The position numbers and the translations under genes were made by a program. Below the pieces are notes generated by a model that was given only the letters and a program-made list of their open reading frames with translations, made no database searches and was not told the origin of the DNA. 64,000 nucleotides of DNA from Solimonas variicoloris DSM 15731. Lineage in GTDB: Bacteria; Pseudomonadota; Gammaproteobacteria; Nevskiales; Nevskiaceae. Where the stretch lies: NCBI RefSeq assembly GCF_000382285.1, contig NZ_KB907929.1:186001-250000 (forward strand), in the 5' to 3' direction. This document shows, in pieces, positions 28,821 through 37,789 of the stretch; position 1 is the stretch's first letter; every line of letters begins with the position of its first letter.

Positions 28821-28864
28821 CCGACGTCCCCCAGTAGCAGGTGGCTTTGGAATCCGGGGTTAAT
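28821..28864 (-). mobile_element. Right-end fragment of an IS407-group element, inverted
   Basis: About 44 bases nearly identical, in reverse orientation, to the right end of the intact IS (28133-28180). It includes the last OrfB codons (LTPDSKATCY) and the G run plus GACGTCGG, with a 6-base deletion before the G run. It is a scar of a second copy. Confidence 0.8.
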
Positions 28865-28883
28865 TGACGTACGGCATCCGTTT

Positions 28884-28914
28884 TTGACGTTCCGCCCCAC
28901 GCCTGCTCTACAAT
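28884..28914 (+). promoter_or_regulatory. Probable tRNA-Gly promoter
   Basis: TTGACG (28884-28889) and TACAAT (28909-28914) are 19 bases apart, and the tRNA starts 11 bases after the -10 element. The spacing is long but both hexamers are good. Confidence 0.5.
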
Positions 28915-28925
28915 GCCAGCCCTGC

Positions 28926-28999
28926 GCGGGTGTAGTTCAATGGTAGAACTTCGGCTTCCCAAGCCGATAGCGTGGGTTCGATTCCCATCACCCGCTCCA
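28926..28999 (+). tRNA. tRNA-Gly(CCC)
   Basis: A 74-nt cloverleaf with encoded CCA. The acceptor stem is GCGGGTG/CACCCGC; the anticodon stem TCGGC/GCCGA encloses TTCCCAA, so the anticodon is CCC; the T-arm has GTGGGTTCGATTCCCAT. tRNA-Gly(CCC) is the known attachment site of ICEclc, and an ICEclc-like integrase gene follows 240 bases later. Confidence 0.96.
28979..28999 (+). other. Attachment site (attL) at the tRNA-Gly 3' end, inferred
   Basis: Elements of the ICEclc family recombine within the last about 18 bases of tRNA-Gly, leaving the tRNA intact. The integrase position and the ICE-type genes that follow fix this as the left junction. I did not find a second copy of this 3' end further on in the window, so the other junction is probably beyond base 64,000. 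Confidence 0.65.
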
Positions 29000-29238
29000 C
29001 TTCAACTTTCCACGGTGTTCCAAGGACCTCCATGGAGTGTTGCAAGTCATTGTCACGGTTCGATTTTTCCAGAAAATCCGTTCCAGTGACGTCCAGCGAA
29101 ATCTACTGACAGCCGGTCAAAACCGGTACATTAAGTGGTACATCTCAATGCGGAGCTTCCCGATTCCGCATTGTTGCTGGGGGAGCCGGGGCTCGATGGG
29201 AAACATGGCACTCAACTCGCTTTCAAGGAGTTGGGATC

Positions 29239-31164
29239 ATGCTTTCGGACCTCACGGTTCGCCAAGCCAAGGCGACCGGCAAACCGTACACCCTGGCCGA
29301 CACAGACGGCCTTTCCCTCTTTGTTTCAGCCACCGGTGCAAAGGCATGGCACTTCCGCTTCTCTTGGGGCGGCAAGCGCGACCGGACGTCCTTCGGCACC
29401 TACCCGGCGCTTTCCCTGAAGGACGCCCGCGCGCTGCGCGATGAAGCCCGCTCGCTGCTCGCCAAGGGCGTCAATCCCCACAGCGAACGCAAGCGCAAGC
29501 GGCACGCGATCGTCCTGGCCGGCGAGCACACCTTCATGGCCGTCTACGAGCAATGGCTGGCCCATCGCCGTCTCTCGCTGGAGGAAGGACGGCAGACCAG
29601 CCTGGAGCAGATCGGGCGCGTCTTCAAGAAAGACGTGTTCCCGTCGCTGCGGCACCTGACCATCTACGAGATCACCCGCGCGCACCTGCTGGACATCATC
29701 GGCAAGGTGGAAAAGCGCGGCTCGCTGTCCGTGGCCGAGAAGCTGCGGACCTGGTTTACCCAGTTGTTCACCTACGCCACGGTGGCGATTCCCAACATGG
29801 GCGAGAACCCGTCCAGGGACCTGGAAGTGGTCGCGCTGCCATTGCCGCCGGTCGAACACAACCCGTTCCTGCGCATGCACGAGCTGCCAGTCATGCTGCA
29901 GACGCTGCGCAAGTACCGCGGTCGCCTGAACACGCAATTGGGCTTGCGGTTGCTGATGCTCACCGGTGTGCGCACTGGCGAGTTGCGCTTCGCCACGCCC
30001 GATCAGTTCGATCTCGACCGGGGCCTGTGGATCATCCCCGTGGCCAGGCTCAAGCAGCGCAAGCTGCTCACCAGGAAGAAGCGCAAGCGCCTGATCGACA
30101 TCCCGCCCTACATCGTGCCGCTGTCGGTGCAGGCGCAGGAGATCGTTCGCCACCTGCTCGACAACTTCAAGCCGGCCCAGGTTTATCTCATCCCCGGCGA
30201 CTGGTGCCTGAAGAACCCGATCAGCGAGAACACGCTCAACGCCGCGCTCAAGCGCATGGGCTACGAGGACCAACTCACGGGGCATGGCATCCGGGCAACG
30301 ATCTCGACGGCGCTGAATGAACTCGGCTACCCGAAGAAGTGGGTGGACGCCCAGCTCTCGCATGCCGATCCAGACAGGATCAGCGCGACCTACAACCATG
30401 CCGAATACGTCGAGCAGCGCCGTGTCATGATGCAGGACTGGGCCGATCGTCTGGACCTGTTCGAGCAGAACCAGGTCGAGGTTGCCAGCCGGCATCTGAC
30501 CATCACGCTTCAGGGCCTGCCGACCATCGCCGGCCAGGCGGCCGTGCAGTCTCCGGTGGTCGACCTCACTGCGCCGCAACTGATCGTGACCGCGCCAACG
30601 CCCGACCAACTTGAAGCGCCGGCATCGGTGCAGCGGCTGTCGGCCGTGCGCATGCCCGAGTACGCGCGGCCGCGCCTGTCGGAGGTGCAGCGCGGACGCC
30701 TGCAGGTGCTGGAGACCTTCGAGGCGCCGCACAACCTCTCGGTGGCGGACTACGCCAAGCTCGCGGGCAAGTCGCGCCGCTGGATCACCTACGAGATCCA
30801 GGCCGGCAACCTGCTGTCGATCCACATGGGGCACCGCGGGCAGCGCGTGCCAGACTGGCAGCTCGATCCGCTCAAGCGCAGGCTGGTCCAGTCTGTCCTG
30901 AAGCAACTGCCACGGGGCGTCGACACCTGGGACATCTACCACGCACTCCTGCGCTCGTACGAGGCTCTCGGGACACGGCCGGCCATCGAAGCCGTCAACC
31001 CAACGAACCTGCACCTTGCCGCGCGGCTGGTGGCCGCACAGTGCATGCAGGCGAGCGAGCCAGTCGTGACGACAGAGTTCCCTGAGCAGGTCCGGCAAAG
31101 CGTGCAGCGGCTGGTGCGCGAAGCCGTCGCTGCCGATGCCGCCGAAGTGGCGCCCGGAGACTGA
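29239..31164 (+). CDS. intB: ICE tyrosine integrase, ICEclc/PAGI-2 type
   Basis: A 641-residue site-specific recombinase. It has an N-terminal DUF4102 arm-binding domain (1-90), a core-binding domain (about 95-200) and a catalytic domain with Arg245 (TGVRTGEL), His349 and Arg352 (GHGIR), His375 (QLSHAD) and the probable nucleophile Tyr385 (ISATYNHAEY). About 230 extra residues follow. Their last part (SVADYAKLAGKSRRWITYEI, then WDIYHALLRSYEALGTRPAIEAV) recalls Xre/MbcA/ParS-type antitoxin domains. Long integrases of this kind are typical of ICEclc (IntB13). It faces away from the tRNA into the element. Confidence 0.93.
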   Translation: MLSDLTVRQAKATGKPYTLADTDGLSLFVSATGAKAWHFRFSWGGKRDRTSFGTYPALSLKDARALRDEARSLLAKGVNPHSERKRKRHAIVLAGEHTFMAVYEQWLAHRRLSLEEGRQTSLEQIGRVFKKDVFPSLRHLTIYEITRAHLLDIIGKVEKRGSLSVAEKLRTWFTQLFTYATVAIPNMGENPSRDLEVVALPLPPVEHNPFLRMHELPVMLQTLRKYRGRLNTQLGLRLLMLTGVRTGELRFATPDQFDLDRGLWIIPVARLKQRKLLTRKKRKRLIDIPPYIVPLSVQAQEIVRHLLDNFKPAQVYLIPGDWCLKNPISENTLNAALKRMGYEDQLTGHGIRATISTALNELGYPKKWVDAQLSHADPDRISATYNHAEYVEQRRVMMQDWADRLDLFEQNQVEVASRHLTITLQGLPTIAGQAAVQSPVVDLTAPQLIVTAPTPDQLEAPASVQRLSAVRMPEYARPRLSEVQRGRLQVLETFEAPHNLSVADYAKLAGKSRRWITYEIQAGNLLSIHMGHRGQRVPDWQLDPLKRRLVQSVLKQLPRGVDTWDIYHALLRSYEALGTRPAIEAVNPTNLHLAARLVAAQCMQASEPVVTTEFPEQVRQSVQRLVREAVAADAAEVAPGD

Positions 31165-31191
31165 TCAAGCCAGGGGCGCGCCGAAGTTCGG

Positions 31192-31860
31192 TCAGGCGCT
31201 TGCCTGGAGCGCGTGGAAGAACGGCTCCAGGCGGGCGCTGCCCGTATCTCGACGGCTCAGGAAGTACGTGGTGAGCGTCAGCGCGCCCTCTTGCAAGGGA
31301 CGCTGGACAACGCCAAGGGAACGATGGCCCTCAATGCGGGTGGCGGGTGCCAAGCAGACACCGTAGCCGGCGGCCACCAAGGTCATCATCAACCCGAACG
31401 ATGTGGCCGTCGTGACGGCCGAGGGGACGACGCCGGCTGCCGTCAGCAGTGAGTCGATTTGCCCACAGTAGCCGACACAGTCGCGCCCATCCAGGGCGAT
31501 CCAATGGTGGTCGGCCGCCTGCTCCAGGGACACTGACGCAAAGGCCAGCAAGGGGTGATGGGCCGACACGGCCAATGCCAGCGCATCGCGCCAGACGGGT
31601 CGGACATCGATGCCTTCAGGGGCTGCGGGCGATTGGCAGAGGCCTGCCTCGAAAGCCCCCGCGAGCAGTCCTCGATGCTGATCCTCCAAGCGCTCTTCGT
31701 GAAGACGAATCGGGTTGTCCGGATAGCGCCGACGGTGTACCGCCATCGGTACCGACAACCTGGGATAGGCCAGGCAGTCCGACAGGGCAATGTTCAAAGG
31801 ATCGGAAGCGATCATCGTGTCACCCGCACAACGCCGACACTGGAAAAAACCGCGTGCCAT
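31192..31860 (-). CDS. LysR-type effector-binding domain without DNA-binding domain
   Basis: About 222 residues matching only the periplasmic-binding-like effector domain of LysR regulators (NIALSDCLAYPRLSVPM, IRLHEERLEDQHRGLL, LVAAGYGVCLAPATRIEG). The N-terminal winged helix-turn-helix is absent and the upstream sequence does not encode one. It may be a truncated regulator or a free ligand-binding protein. The start is unsure (31860, or Met at 31815). It ends 27 bases after the convergent integrase and is divergent from an XRE gene. Confidence 0.7.
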   Translation of the reverse strand: MARGFFQCRRCAGDTMIASDPLNIALSDCLAYPRLSVPMAVHRRRYPDNPIRLHEERLEDQHRGLLAGAFEAGLCQSPAAPEGIDVRPVWRDALALAVSAHHPLLAFASVSLEQAADHHWIALDGRDCVGYCGQIDSLLTAAGVVPSAVTTATSFGLMMTLVAAGYGVCLAPATRIEGHRSLGVVQRPLQEGALTLTTYFLSRRDTGSARLEPFFHALQASA

Positions 31861-31875
31861 CGGTCAATGAGATAA

Positions 31876-31891
31876 GTTTAACGTGGTTTAA
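31876..31891. promoter_or_regulatory. GTTTAA direct repeat between XRE and LysR-like genes
   Basis: Two GTTTAA hexamers, at 31876-31881 and 31886-31891, are spaced exactly one helical turn apart in the short gap between divergent genes. This is an operator-like layout, possibly for the XRE protein. Confidence 0.35.
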
Positions 31892-31919
31892 ATTCGCGTG
31901 AAACGTGACGCTTCTGTTG

Positions 31920-32219
31920 ATGCAGAAGCGATCAGTGCAACGCGGGAGACCTGCGGGAACAAGAACCTATGAAAGCGAGCCAGCGCGCGCTTTCGGCGTT
32001 GCCGTGCGCGAGGCACGGTCCGCGAAGGCGCTGGCGCAGGAGGTGCTGGCGGAACAGGCGGGTATCGCGCGATCGCACATGGGCAAGATCGAGCGCGGCG
32101 AGCACATGCCCACGCTAGTGTTGATCCTGCGGATCGCGAAGGGGCTGGGTTGCTCGGCCGCGGCACTGATGGCTGCGACCGAGGCGCAACTGTCCGAAAA
32201 ACAGGAAGACGCTGTCTAG
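31920..32219 (+). CDS. XRE-family helix-turn-helix regulator
   Basis: A 99-residue DNA-binding protein with one HTH_3 domain (VREARSAKALAQEVLAEQAG, then RSHMGKIERGEHMPTL). The ATG at 31920 is used here; an in-frame GTG at 31905 would add five residues. Similar small XRE proteins sit near the integrase in related ICEs and may control the element, but the target is not known. Confidence 0.8.
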   Translation: MQKRSVQRGRPAGTRTYESEPARAFGVAVREARSAKALAQEVLAEQAGIARSHMGKIERGEHMPTLVLILRIAKGLGCSAAALMAATEAQLSEKQEDAV

Positions 32220-32285
32220 GTCGGCGTTGCGTCTCTCACCTACAACGAGGTAGTACGCAGGCGCCGCATTGCCGTCAGTGATTAC

Positions 32286-33557
32286 CTATTGATAGACGGG
32301 ATGGCGACGGCACAGATCCGCCACCTGCTGTCTTACTCGATCCCGCACGGCAATTAATCCAACACCACCGGTTTCCAATGCATCCAGCACGTCGCACAAC
32401 CAGCCGGCCAGTTCCTCGCACTCGGCCACGCCGAAGCCGCGCGTGGTCACGGCGGGCGTGCCGATGCGCACGCCAGAGGTCACAAACGGCGAACGCGGGT
32501 CGCCCGGCACGCTGTTCTTGTTGGTGGTGATCCAGGCATCGGCCAGCGCCGCGTCCGCATCCTTACCGGTGTAGGGCCTGGCGGACAGGTCGATCAGCAT
32601 CAGGTGATTGTCGGTACCGCCCGAAACGATTTTGTGGCCGCGCTGCTGGATCACGGCGGCCATGGCGCGAGCGTTCGCCACCACCTGGCGCTGGTAGGCC
32701 TTGAATGCAGGTTGCAGCGCCTCCTTGAACGCCACCGCCTTGGCGGCGATAACATGCATCAGCGGCCCGCCCTGGACGCCGGGGAATACGGCGGAGTCGA
32801 GCTTTCTGTAAAGGCCCTCGTCCTGCCCTTTCGAGAGAATGATACCGCCACGCGGGCCGCGCAGGGTCTTATGGGTGGTGCTGGTGACCACGTGAGCGTG
32901 GGGCAACGGGTCAGGATACTCGCCTGCCGCCACCAGGCCGGCGACATGGGCCATGTCCACCCAGAAGATGGCACCCGCCCTGTCGGCGATGGCGCGCATG
33001 CGTGCCCAGTCCTTGTGCCGCGAATAGGCGGAGAAGCCGCCGATCAGGAGTTTCGGCCGTGCCTGCATCGCGATGCGCTCCATCTCGTCGTAGTCAATCA
33101 GCCCGGTTAGGGGGTCGAGTCCATAAGGCACGATCTTGTAATGGCGGCCGGAGAAGTTGGATGGGTTACCGTGGGTCAGGTGGCCACCCTGAGCCAAGTT
33201 CATCCCCATCACGGTATCGCCGGGGTTGGCCAGCGCCAGAAACACGGCTGCGTTGGCCTGGGCGCCGGCATGGGGCTGGACGTTGGCCCAATCACAGTCG
33301 AATAGCACCTTGAGCCGCTCGATGGCTAAGCGTTCGGCCACGTCCACATGCTCGCAGCCGCTGTAGTAGCGCTTGCCTGGGTAACCCTCGGCGTACTTGT
33401 TGGTGAACACCGAATTCTGGATGGCCATCACCAAAGGGCTCGCGTAGTTCTCGGAGGCGATCAGTTCGACATGATCCTCCTGACGGCGCGCTTCGTGGTG
33501 GACTGCCAGGGCAAGTTCCGGGTCGAAATCGGCGAGGGCAACAGAAGTGTCATACAT
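32286..33557 (-). CDS. glyA: Serine hydroxymethyltransferase
   Basis: A 423-residue PLP enzyme that interconverts serine and glycine with tetrahydrofolate, and can also cleave beta-hydroxy amino acids. The PLP lysine is Lys230 ([13 protein letters not shown]), with Asp201 ([10 protein letters not shown]) contacting the ring nitrogen; [10 protein letters not shown] is intact, so it should be active. It is the last gene of benE-aminotransferase-glyA. As cargo on an ICE it is probably a second copy beside a chromosomal glyA. Confidence 0.93.
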   Translation of the reverse strand: MYDTSVALADFDPELALAVHHEARRQEDHVELIASENYASPLVMAIQNSVFTNKYAEGYPGKRYYSGCEHVDVAERLAIERLKVLFDCDWANVQPHAGAQANAAVFLALANPGDTVMGMNLAQGGHLTHGNPSNFSGRHYKIVPYGLDPLTGLIDYDEMERIAMQARPKLLIGGFSAYSRHKDWARMRAIADRAGAIFWVDMAHVAGLVAAGEYPDPLPHAHVVTSTTHKTLRGPRGGIILSKGQDEGLYRKLDSAVFPGVQGGPLMHVIAAKAVAFKEALQPAFKAYQRQVVANARAMAAVIQQRGHKIVSGGTDNHLMLIDLSARPYTGKDADAALADAWITTNKNSVPGDPRSPFVTSGVRIGTPAVTTRGFGVAECEELAGWLCDVLDALETGGVGLIAVRDRVRQQVADLCRRHPVYQ

Positions 33558-33599
33558 GGTGTGCGTCCTGGTCGGGCGGATAGCGGTTGGGGTTGGACG

Positions 33600-34832
33600 T
33601 CATACGGTGATGTCCATCGGCTGAGCCGGAACAGACCAAACCTCGCAATCAACCAGGTCCGATGAAAGCAGGCGCGCTACACGCACCACGATGTCGTCAA
33701 TCTGACGCTCGTCGCAAACGAATGGTGGCAATAGCCTGATCACGGTGTCTCGGGTCACGGTGATGAGCAGGCGCTGCTCAGCCAGCGCGCGCCCAACTAG
33801 TTCCTTGCAGGGCCGGTCCAGTTCGATACCCACCATCAGTCCCAGGCCGCGAATGGCGAGGACGTGCGGGTGACCTGCCAGCGCCTTGCGCAGGCCCACC
33901 AGCAAGCGAGCGCCCAGCACCATGGCGCGCTCGGGCATCCTGTCACGGGCCATGATGTCGAGGACGGTGCAGGCCACCCGGCAAGCCAGCGGATTGCCGC
34001 CGAAGGTCGAGCCGTGCTGGCCCGGCGAGAACAGGTCTGCCGCAATACCGCGCGCCAGGCACGCGCCGATGGGAAAGCCATTGCCCAGCGCTTTCGCCAG
34101 GGTCACCACATCCGGTGAGATGCCCGCGTGCGCGTATCCGAACCACGCGCCGGTGCGCCCCATGCCGGCCTGGATCTCGTCGAGCATCAGCAACCAGTCC
34201 CTCTGGTCGCACAAAGCGCGCAGTTCGCGCAAGTATTCGGCACTGGCCACCCGAATGCCACCCTCGCCCTGTACAGATTCGATCAACACCGCCACGATGT
34301 CCGGGGATTGTTCTGCCGCCTGGCGTACCGCGCTGATATCACCGTAGGGAGCACGCAGAAAGCCAGGCAGCAACGGCCCGAAACCCTGCTGGTTGGCCGC
34401 GTTGTCCGTGGCGGCGAGCGTGGCCAGCGTGCGGCCATGGAAGGCGTTGCCCATGACTAGGATCTGCGGTCGTGCCACCTGCCTGCGATGGGCATGCAGC
34501 CTGGCCAGCTTGAGGGCGGTTTCGTTGGCTTCCGCACCCGAGTTGCAGAAGAAGGCGCTTTCCATCCCGGTCAGCGCACACAGGCGTTCCCCCAACTGCT
34601 CCTGCCAGTCGATGCGGAACACGTTGGAAGTGTGCAGCAGCGCCCCGGCCTGTTCGGCGATGACGGCCGCGATTTCCGGGTGGGCATGACCCAGGCTGGT
34701 AACCGCGACACCGGCAATGGCATCTAGGTACTCCACGCCCTGCTCGTCCCAGAGCCGCGCGCCGTTACCGCGCACGAATGAGACAGGTTGGCGGGCGTAG
34801 GCGCGCATCAGGTGAGGGGCGGTCGTCTGCAT
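33600..34832 (-). CDS. Class-III PLP aminotransferase, acetylornithine-transaminase-like
   Basis: A 410-residue aminotransferase. Motifs: NSGAEANETALKLAR (97-111), Asp218 (MLDEIQAGMGRTG) and PLP Lys247 (TLAKALGNGFPIGA). It resembles ArgD, but the setting between benE and glyA, away from arginine genes, suggests another omega-amino or amino-acid substrate. The ATG at 34832 has a GAGGA site; an in-frame ATG at 34898 that overlaps the benE stop would add 22 residues. Confidence 0.85.
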   Translation of the reverse strand: MQTTAPHLMRAYARQPVSFVRGNGARLWDEQGVEYLDAIAGVAVTSLGHAHPEIAAVIAEQAGALLHTSNVFRIDWQEQLGERLCALTGMESAFFCNSGAEANETALKLARLHAHRRQVARPQILVMGNAFHGRTLATLAATDNAANQQGFGPLLPGFLRAPYGDISAVRQAAEQSPDIVAVLIESVQGEGGIRVASAEYLRELRALCDQRDWLLMLDEIQAGMGRTGAWFGYAHAGISPDVVTLAKALGNGFPIGACLARGIAADLFSPGQHGSTFGGNPLACRVACTVLDIMARDRMPERAMVLGARLLVGLRKALAGHPHVLAIRGLGLMVGIELDRPCKELVGRALAEQRLLITVTRDTVIRLLPPFVCDERQIDDIVVRVARLLSSDLVDCEVWSVPAQPMDITV

Positions 34833-34897
34833 GGGAGATTCCTCGAATTCGGCACGGTTGGCGTAACCGTCAGTCCGTGTGTTGAAAGCCTCGGTCA

Positions 34898-36142
34898 TCA
34901 CTTCACCCTCTCGTTTGCAGGCGTAGGCGTAATGACCGATGTACGTACCCGCAGCAGCACCCGCCCGTTGAGCACAGCATGCGCCGCCAGCCCTAGCACC
35001 AACCCCCAGAACGCCCCGCCAATGCCCAGCAAGGTGATGTTGGCGGCGGCCGCCAGAAACGTGATCAGTGAGGCTTCCCGGGTCTTGGCATCGGACATGG
35101 CGGTGGCTAGGCTGCCGCCGATCGTCCCCAGCAGGGCCAGGCCCGCCAGCGTGGTGATGAAGGTCGCCGGGAAGGCCATGAAGACCGCGGCCAGCGTCAC
35201 CCCGAACACGCCGATCAGAACGTAGAACACCCCAGCGGCCATCCCCGCGATCCAACGCTTGGACGGGTCTTCGTGTGCCTCCCGGCCCGTGCAGATGGCG
35301 GCGGTGATCGCCGCGATGTTGAAGGCGTGCGAACCGAACGGCGCCATCAGCAGCGAACCCAGGCCCGTGATGGTCACGATGGGGTTGGCGCTGGTCTTGA
35401 AGCCGTCATTGCGCAATACCAGCATGCCCGGCATGTACTGCCCGGTCAGGGTAATGAGGAACAGCGGCAACGCCACGCTCAACAAGGCGTTGAGCGAGAA
35501 CGCGGGCATGGTGAACACCGGCGCGGCCAGTTTCAGGCTCAGTCCCGACAGATCGACGCGGCCCTGCGCCAGCAGGAATACCAATCCCAGCACCAGGATG
35601 CCCACCACCGCATAGCGCGCGGAAAAGCGCTTGAACACCAGATAGGCGGCGATCAGCAGTCCCGCCAGCAGCGGATCGACGCTCAAGCCGCCGAAGGCGC
35701 CAGTGCCGAATTGCAGCAGGATGCCGGCCAGCAGCCCGGCAGCCACGCCTGGCGGTATCAAACGGATAACGCGCTCGAACCAACCCGACAGGCCCAGCAG
35801 CACAAAGGCGGCAGCCGAGATCAGGTATGCCCCGACGGCCTCGGCATAAGGTGTGGTTGCCAGTGCTGTGACCAGAAACGCCGCTGCCGGCGTGGACCAG
35901 GCGGTGATGATCGGTTCGCGGGATACCCAGCTCAAAATGATGCCTGTCACGCCCACGCCAATGGAAATCGACCACACCCACGAGGCCGTCAGCTCCGGGC
36001 TCAGGCCCGCGACCTTGGCTGCCTGGAACACCAGGATGAAAGTGCCGCCATAGTTAACGATGACCGAAATCAGTCCGGCCATGACGGGATGGGTGAGATC
36101 GTTCCAACGAACGGGCGAAGCTGAAGGGTCCGACGACATCAT
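34898..36142 (-). CDS. benE: BenE-family benzoate/H+ symporter-like transporter
   Basis: A 414-residue inner-membrane transporter with about 11-12 helices of the BenE family (WVWSISIGVGVTGIILSW, FGSHAFNIAAITAAICTG). The family is named after benzoate uptake, but no aromatic catabolic genes are nearby. Co-transcription with an aminotransferase and glyA suggests an amino-acid-like or carboxylate substrate. First gene of the operon, divergent from a MocR regulator across 99 bases. Confidence 0.85.
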   Translation of the reverse strand: MMSSDPSASPVRWNDLTHPVMAGLISVIVNYGGTFILVFQAAKVAGLSPELTASWVWSISIGVGVTGIILSWVSREPIITAWSTPAAAFLVTALATTPYAEAVGAYLISAAAFVLLGLSGWFERVIRLIPPGVAAGLLAGILLQFGTGAFGGLSVDPLLAGLLIAAYLVFKRFSARYAVVGILVLGLVFLLAQGRVDLSGLSLKLAAPVFTMPAFSLNALLSVALPLFLITLTGQYMPGMLVLRNDGFKTSANPIVTITGLGSLLMAPFGSHAFNIAAITAAICTGREAHEDPSKRWIAGMAAGVFYVLIGVFGVTLAAVFMAFPATFITTLAGLALLGTIGGSLATAMSDAKTREASLITFLAAAANITLLGIGGAFWGLVLGLAAHAVLNGRVLLRVRTSVITPTPANERVK

Positions 36143-36214
36143 CTGAAGTGGGTTCCTGGCATGGGGACGAAAAGACCATGAGACGATAGACTTTTAATGG
36201 CATGATGTTCCCCA

Positions 36215-36250
36215 CCAATTTTCAGATGAAGTACCTGCCAATTGTTCAGA
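36215..36250. promoter_or_regulatory. Candidate MocR operator, direct repeats
   Basis: CCAATTTTCAGA (36215-36226) and CCAATTGTTCAGA (36238-36250) are imperfect direct repeats 23 bases apart in the gap between benE and the MocR gene. GabR-like MocR proteins bind direct repeats at about this spacing. The second copy overlaps the TTG start. Confidence 0.35.
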
Positions 36251-37765
36251 CATGCCCAACTTGAATCCGTCAAAGCCTGGCTCGGCGACCCCGCGCACGG
36301 CGCCTTGCCCCTGCATGCACGGGTACAGCGGGCCATTCGCCAGTTGATCCTGGATGGCGCGCTCGATGTAGGCCGCCCCCTGCCCGCGTCGCGCGCGTTG
36401 GCGAAGTCGCTGGGGGTGTCCCGCGACACGGTGGAGTCGGCCTATGGCCAGTTGCACGCCGAAGGTTTCATTGAGCGGCGGGTCGGCAGTGGCAGCTTCG
36501 TGTCCGAGCAGGCCCGGTGGCTGCCCGGGCGCGGCAGACCACGGCGCACGAGCGTGGATCGCAAGGCACCCCTGCGCCTGAGCCGGCGCGGCGATGCCAT
36601 GCTCCAGGGCGGCGGCGTGCGCGACTTCCTGATGTCGCGCCCCTTCGCGCCCGGCGTGCCGGAGACGCGCAGCTTTCCGCTGCCAACCTGGGAGCGCTTG
36701 CAGCGGCAGGTGTTGAAGGAGTACGGCACCCTGGCGCTACTGCACAGCCCACCGCAGGGCATGGAGCCGTTGCGACGCGCCATTGCCGCCTACGTCAACC
36801 TCGAACGAGGCGCGCAGGCCACACCCGAGCGCGTGCTGGTGCTGACCAGTTCCCAACAGGCCATGACCCTGTGCGCCACCGTGCTGCTCGATGCTGGCGA
36901 GCGCATCTTCATCGAAGACCCCGTGTACCACGGGGCGCGCAAGGCATTTGACGCCGCCGGGTTGGATTGCGTGCCCGTGCCGATGGATGACCAAGGCATG
37001 CAGATAGCGCACCTGCTGGCAAAGGCGCAGACCCCTTGCAATGCCGCCCGGGCGGTGTTCCTGACGCCCTCGCACCAGTTCCCAACCGGGGCTACGCTGG
37101 CGTTGGACCGGCGCCTGGCCGTCATCGAATGGGCCCGCCAGCACCAGGCTTGGATCATCGAGGACGACTACGACAGCGAATTCCACTACGAAGGCAAGCC
37201 CACCGCATGCGTACAGGGGCTCGACCCCCACGGCCGCACGATCTACATCGGCACCTTCACCAAGTCGCTGTTCCCCGGCCTGCGCATCGGCTACATGGTG
37301 CTGCCGGAGGCTCTGGTGTCGCCCATGACCGTGGCCCGCACCCTGCTGGATGGGCACAGCGCACCGATCCCGCAGCTCACCCTGGCTCGCTTCATCGAGG
37401 GTGGGCATTTCGGAGCCCATGTGCGAACCATGCGGGCCGTCTATGCGGAACGCCGCGATGTGCTGGCGCAGCTGGTGCGCCAGCACCTGGCCGACTTCGT
37501 GGAGCCCAGGGTGCCCGCTGGCGGGATGCAGATGCCTTGCGTGTTCATCCGCGACATTCCCGAGCGCGAGGCGGTGGAATCGGCACGGCGGGTCGGCATC
37601 GACCTGCTGGGGCTGACCGCGCTGCATGCATCGCGCCGCCATGCATCGGGCAGGGATGGGGCCGGTTTCCTCATGGGATTTGCTGCCCATGCACCCCATG
37701 AACTGGAGATCGCTGTCAAGAAGCTGGCAAGCGTGCTGCGTGCGCTGTGTCGCCGATCACCATGA
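36242..37765 (+). CDS. MocR-family PLP-dependent regulator (GntR HTH + aminotransferase fold)
   Basis: A 507-residue regulator. A GntR winged helix lies at 23-90 (PLHARVQRAIRQLILDGAL, SRDTVESAYGQLHAEGFIE). A long linker is followed by a fold-type I aminotransferase-like domain with PLP Lys341 (GTFTKSLFPGLRIGY) and IIEDDYDSEFHYEG. Such proteins sense PLP or an amino acid through PLP. The start is TTG; no in-frame ATG fits the family N-terminus. It probably controls the divergent benE-aminotransferase-glyA operon. Confidence 0.9.
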   Translation: MFRHAQLESVKAWLGDPAHGALPLHARVQRAIRQLILDGALDVGRPLPASRALAKSLGVSRDTVESAYGQLHAEGFIERRVGSGSFVSEQARWLPGRGRPRRTSVDRKAPLRLSRRGDAMLQGGGVRDFLMSRPFAPGVPETRSFPLPTWERLQRQVLKEYGTLALLHSPPQGMEPLRRAIAAYVNLERGAQATPERVLVLTSSQQAMTLCATVLLDAGERIFIEDPVYHGARKAFDAAGLDCVPVPMDDQGMQIAHLLAKAQTPCNAARAVFLTPSHQFPTGATLALDRRLAVIEWARQHQAWIIEDDYDSEFHYEGKPTACVQGLDPHGRTIYIGTFTKSLFPGLRIGYMVLPEALVSPMTVARTLLDGHSAPIPQLTLARFIEGGHFGAHVRTMRAVYAERRDVLAQLVRQHLADFVEPRVPAGGMQMPCVFIRDIPEREAVESARRVGIDLLGLTALHASRRHASGRDGAGFLMGFAAHAPHELEIAVKKLASVLRALCRRSP

Positions 37766-37782
37766 GGCGCGCTGGCGCCTTT
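37765..37782. terminator. Weak hairpin between convergent MocR and relaxase genes
   Basis: AGGCGC-GCTG-GCGCCT followed by TTT. A 6-bp GC-rich stem with only a short T run; possibly a shared terminator. Confidence 0.35.
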
Positions 37783-37789
37783 CGTGCTG

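Noticed and set aside
29326..31098. 590-codon open frame antisense to the integrase
   Set aside because: A composition artefact of high GC; no domain seen, and the integrase on the other strand has all catalytic motifs.
34898..36142. Benzoate catabolic cluster
   Set aside because: No ring-hydroxylating dioxygenase or catechol genes nearby; only the transporter family name suggests benzoate.
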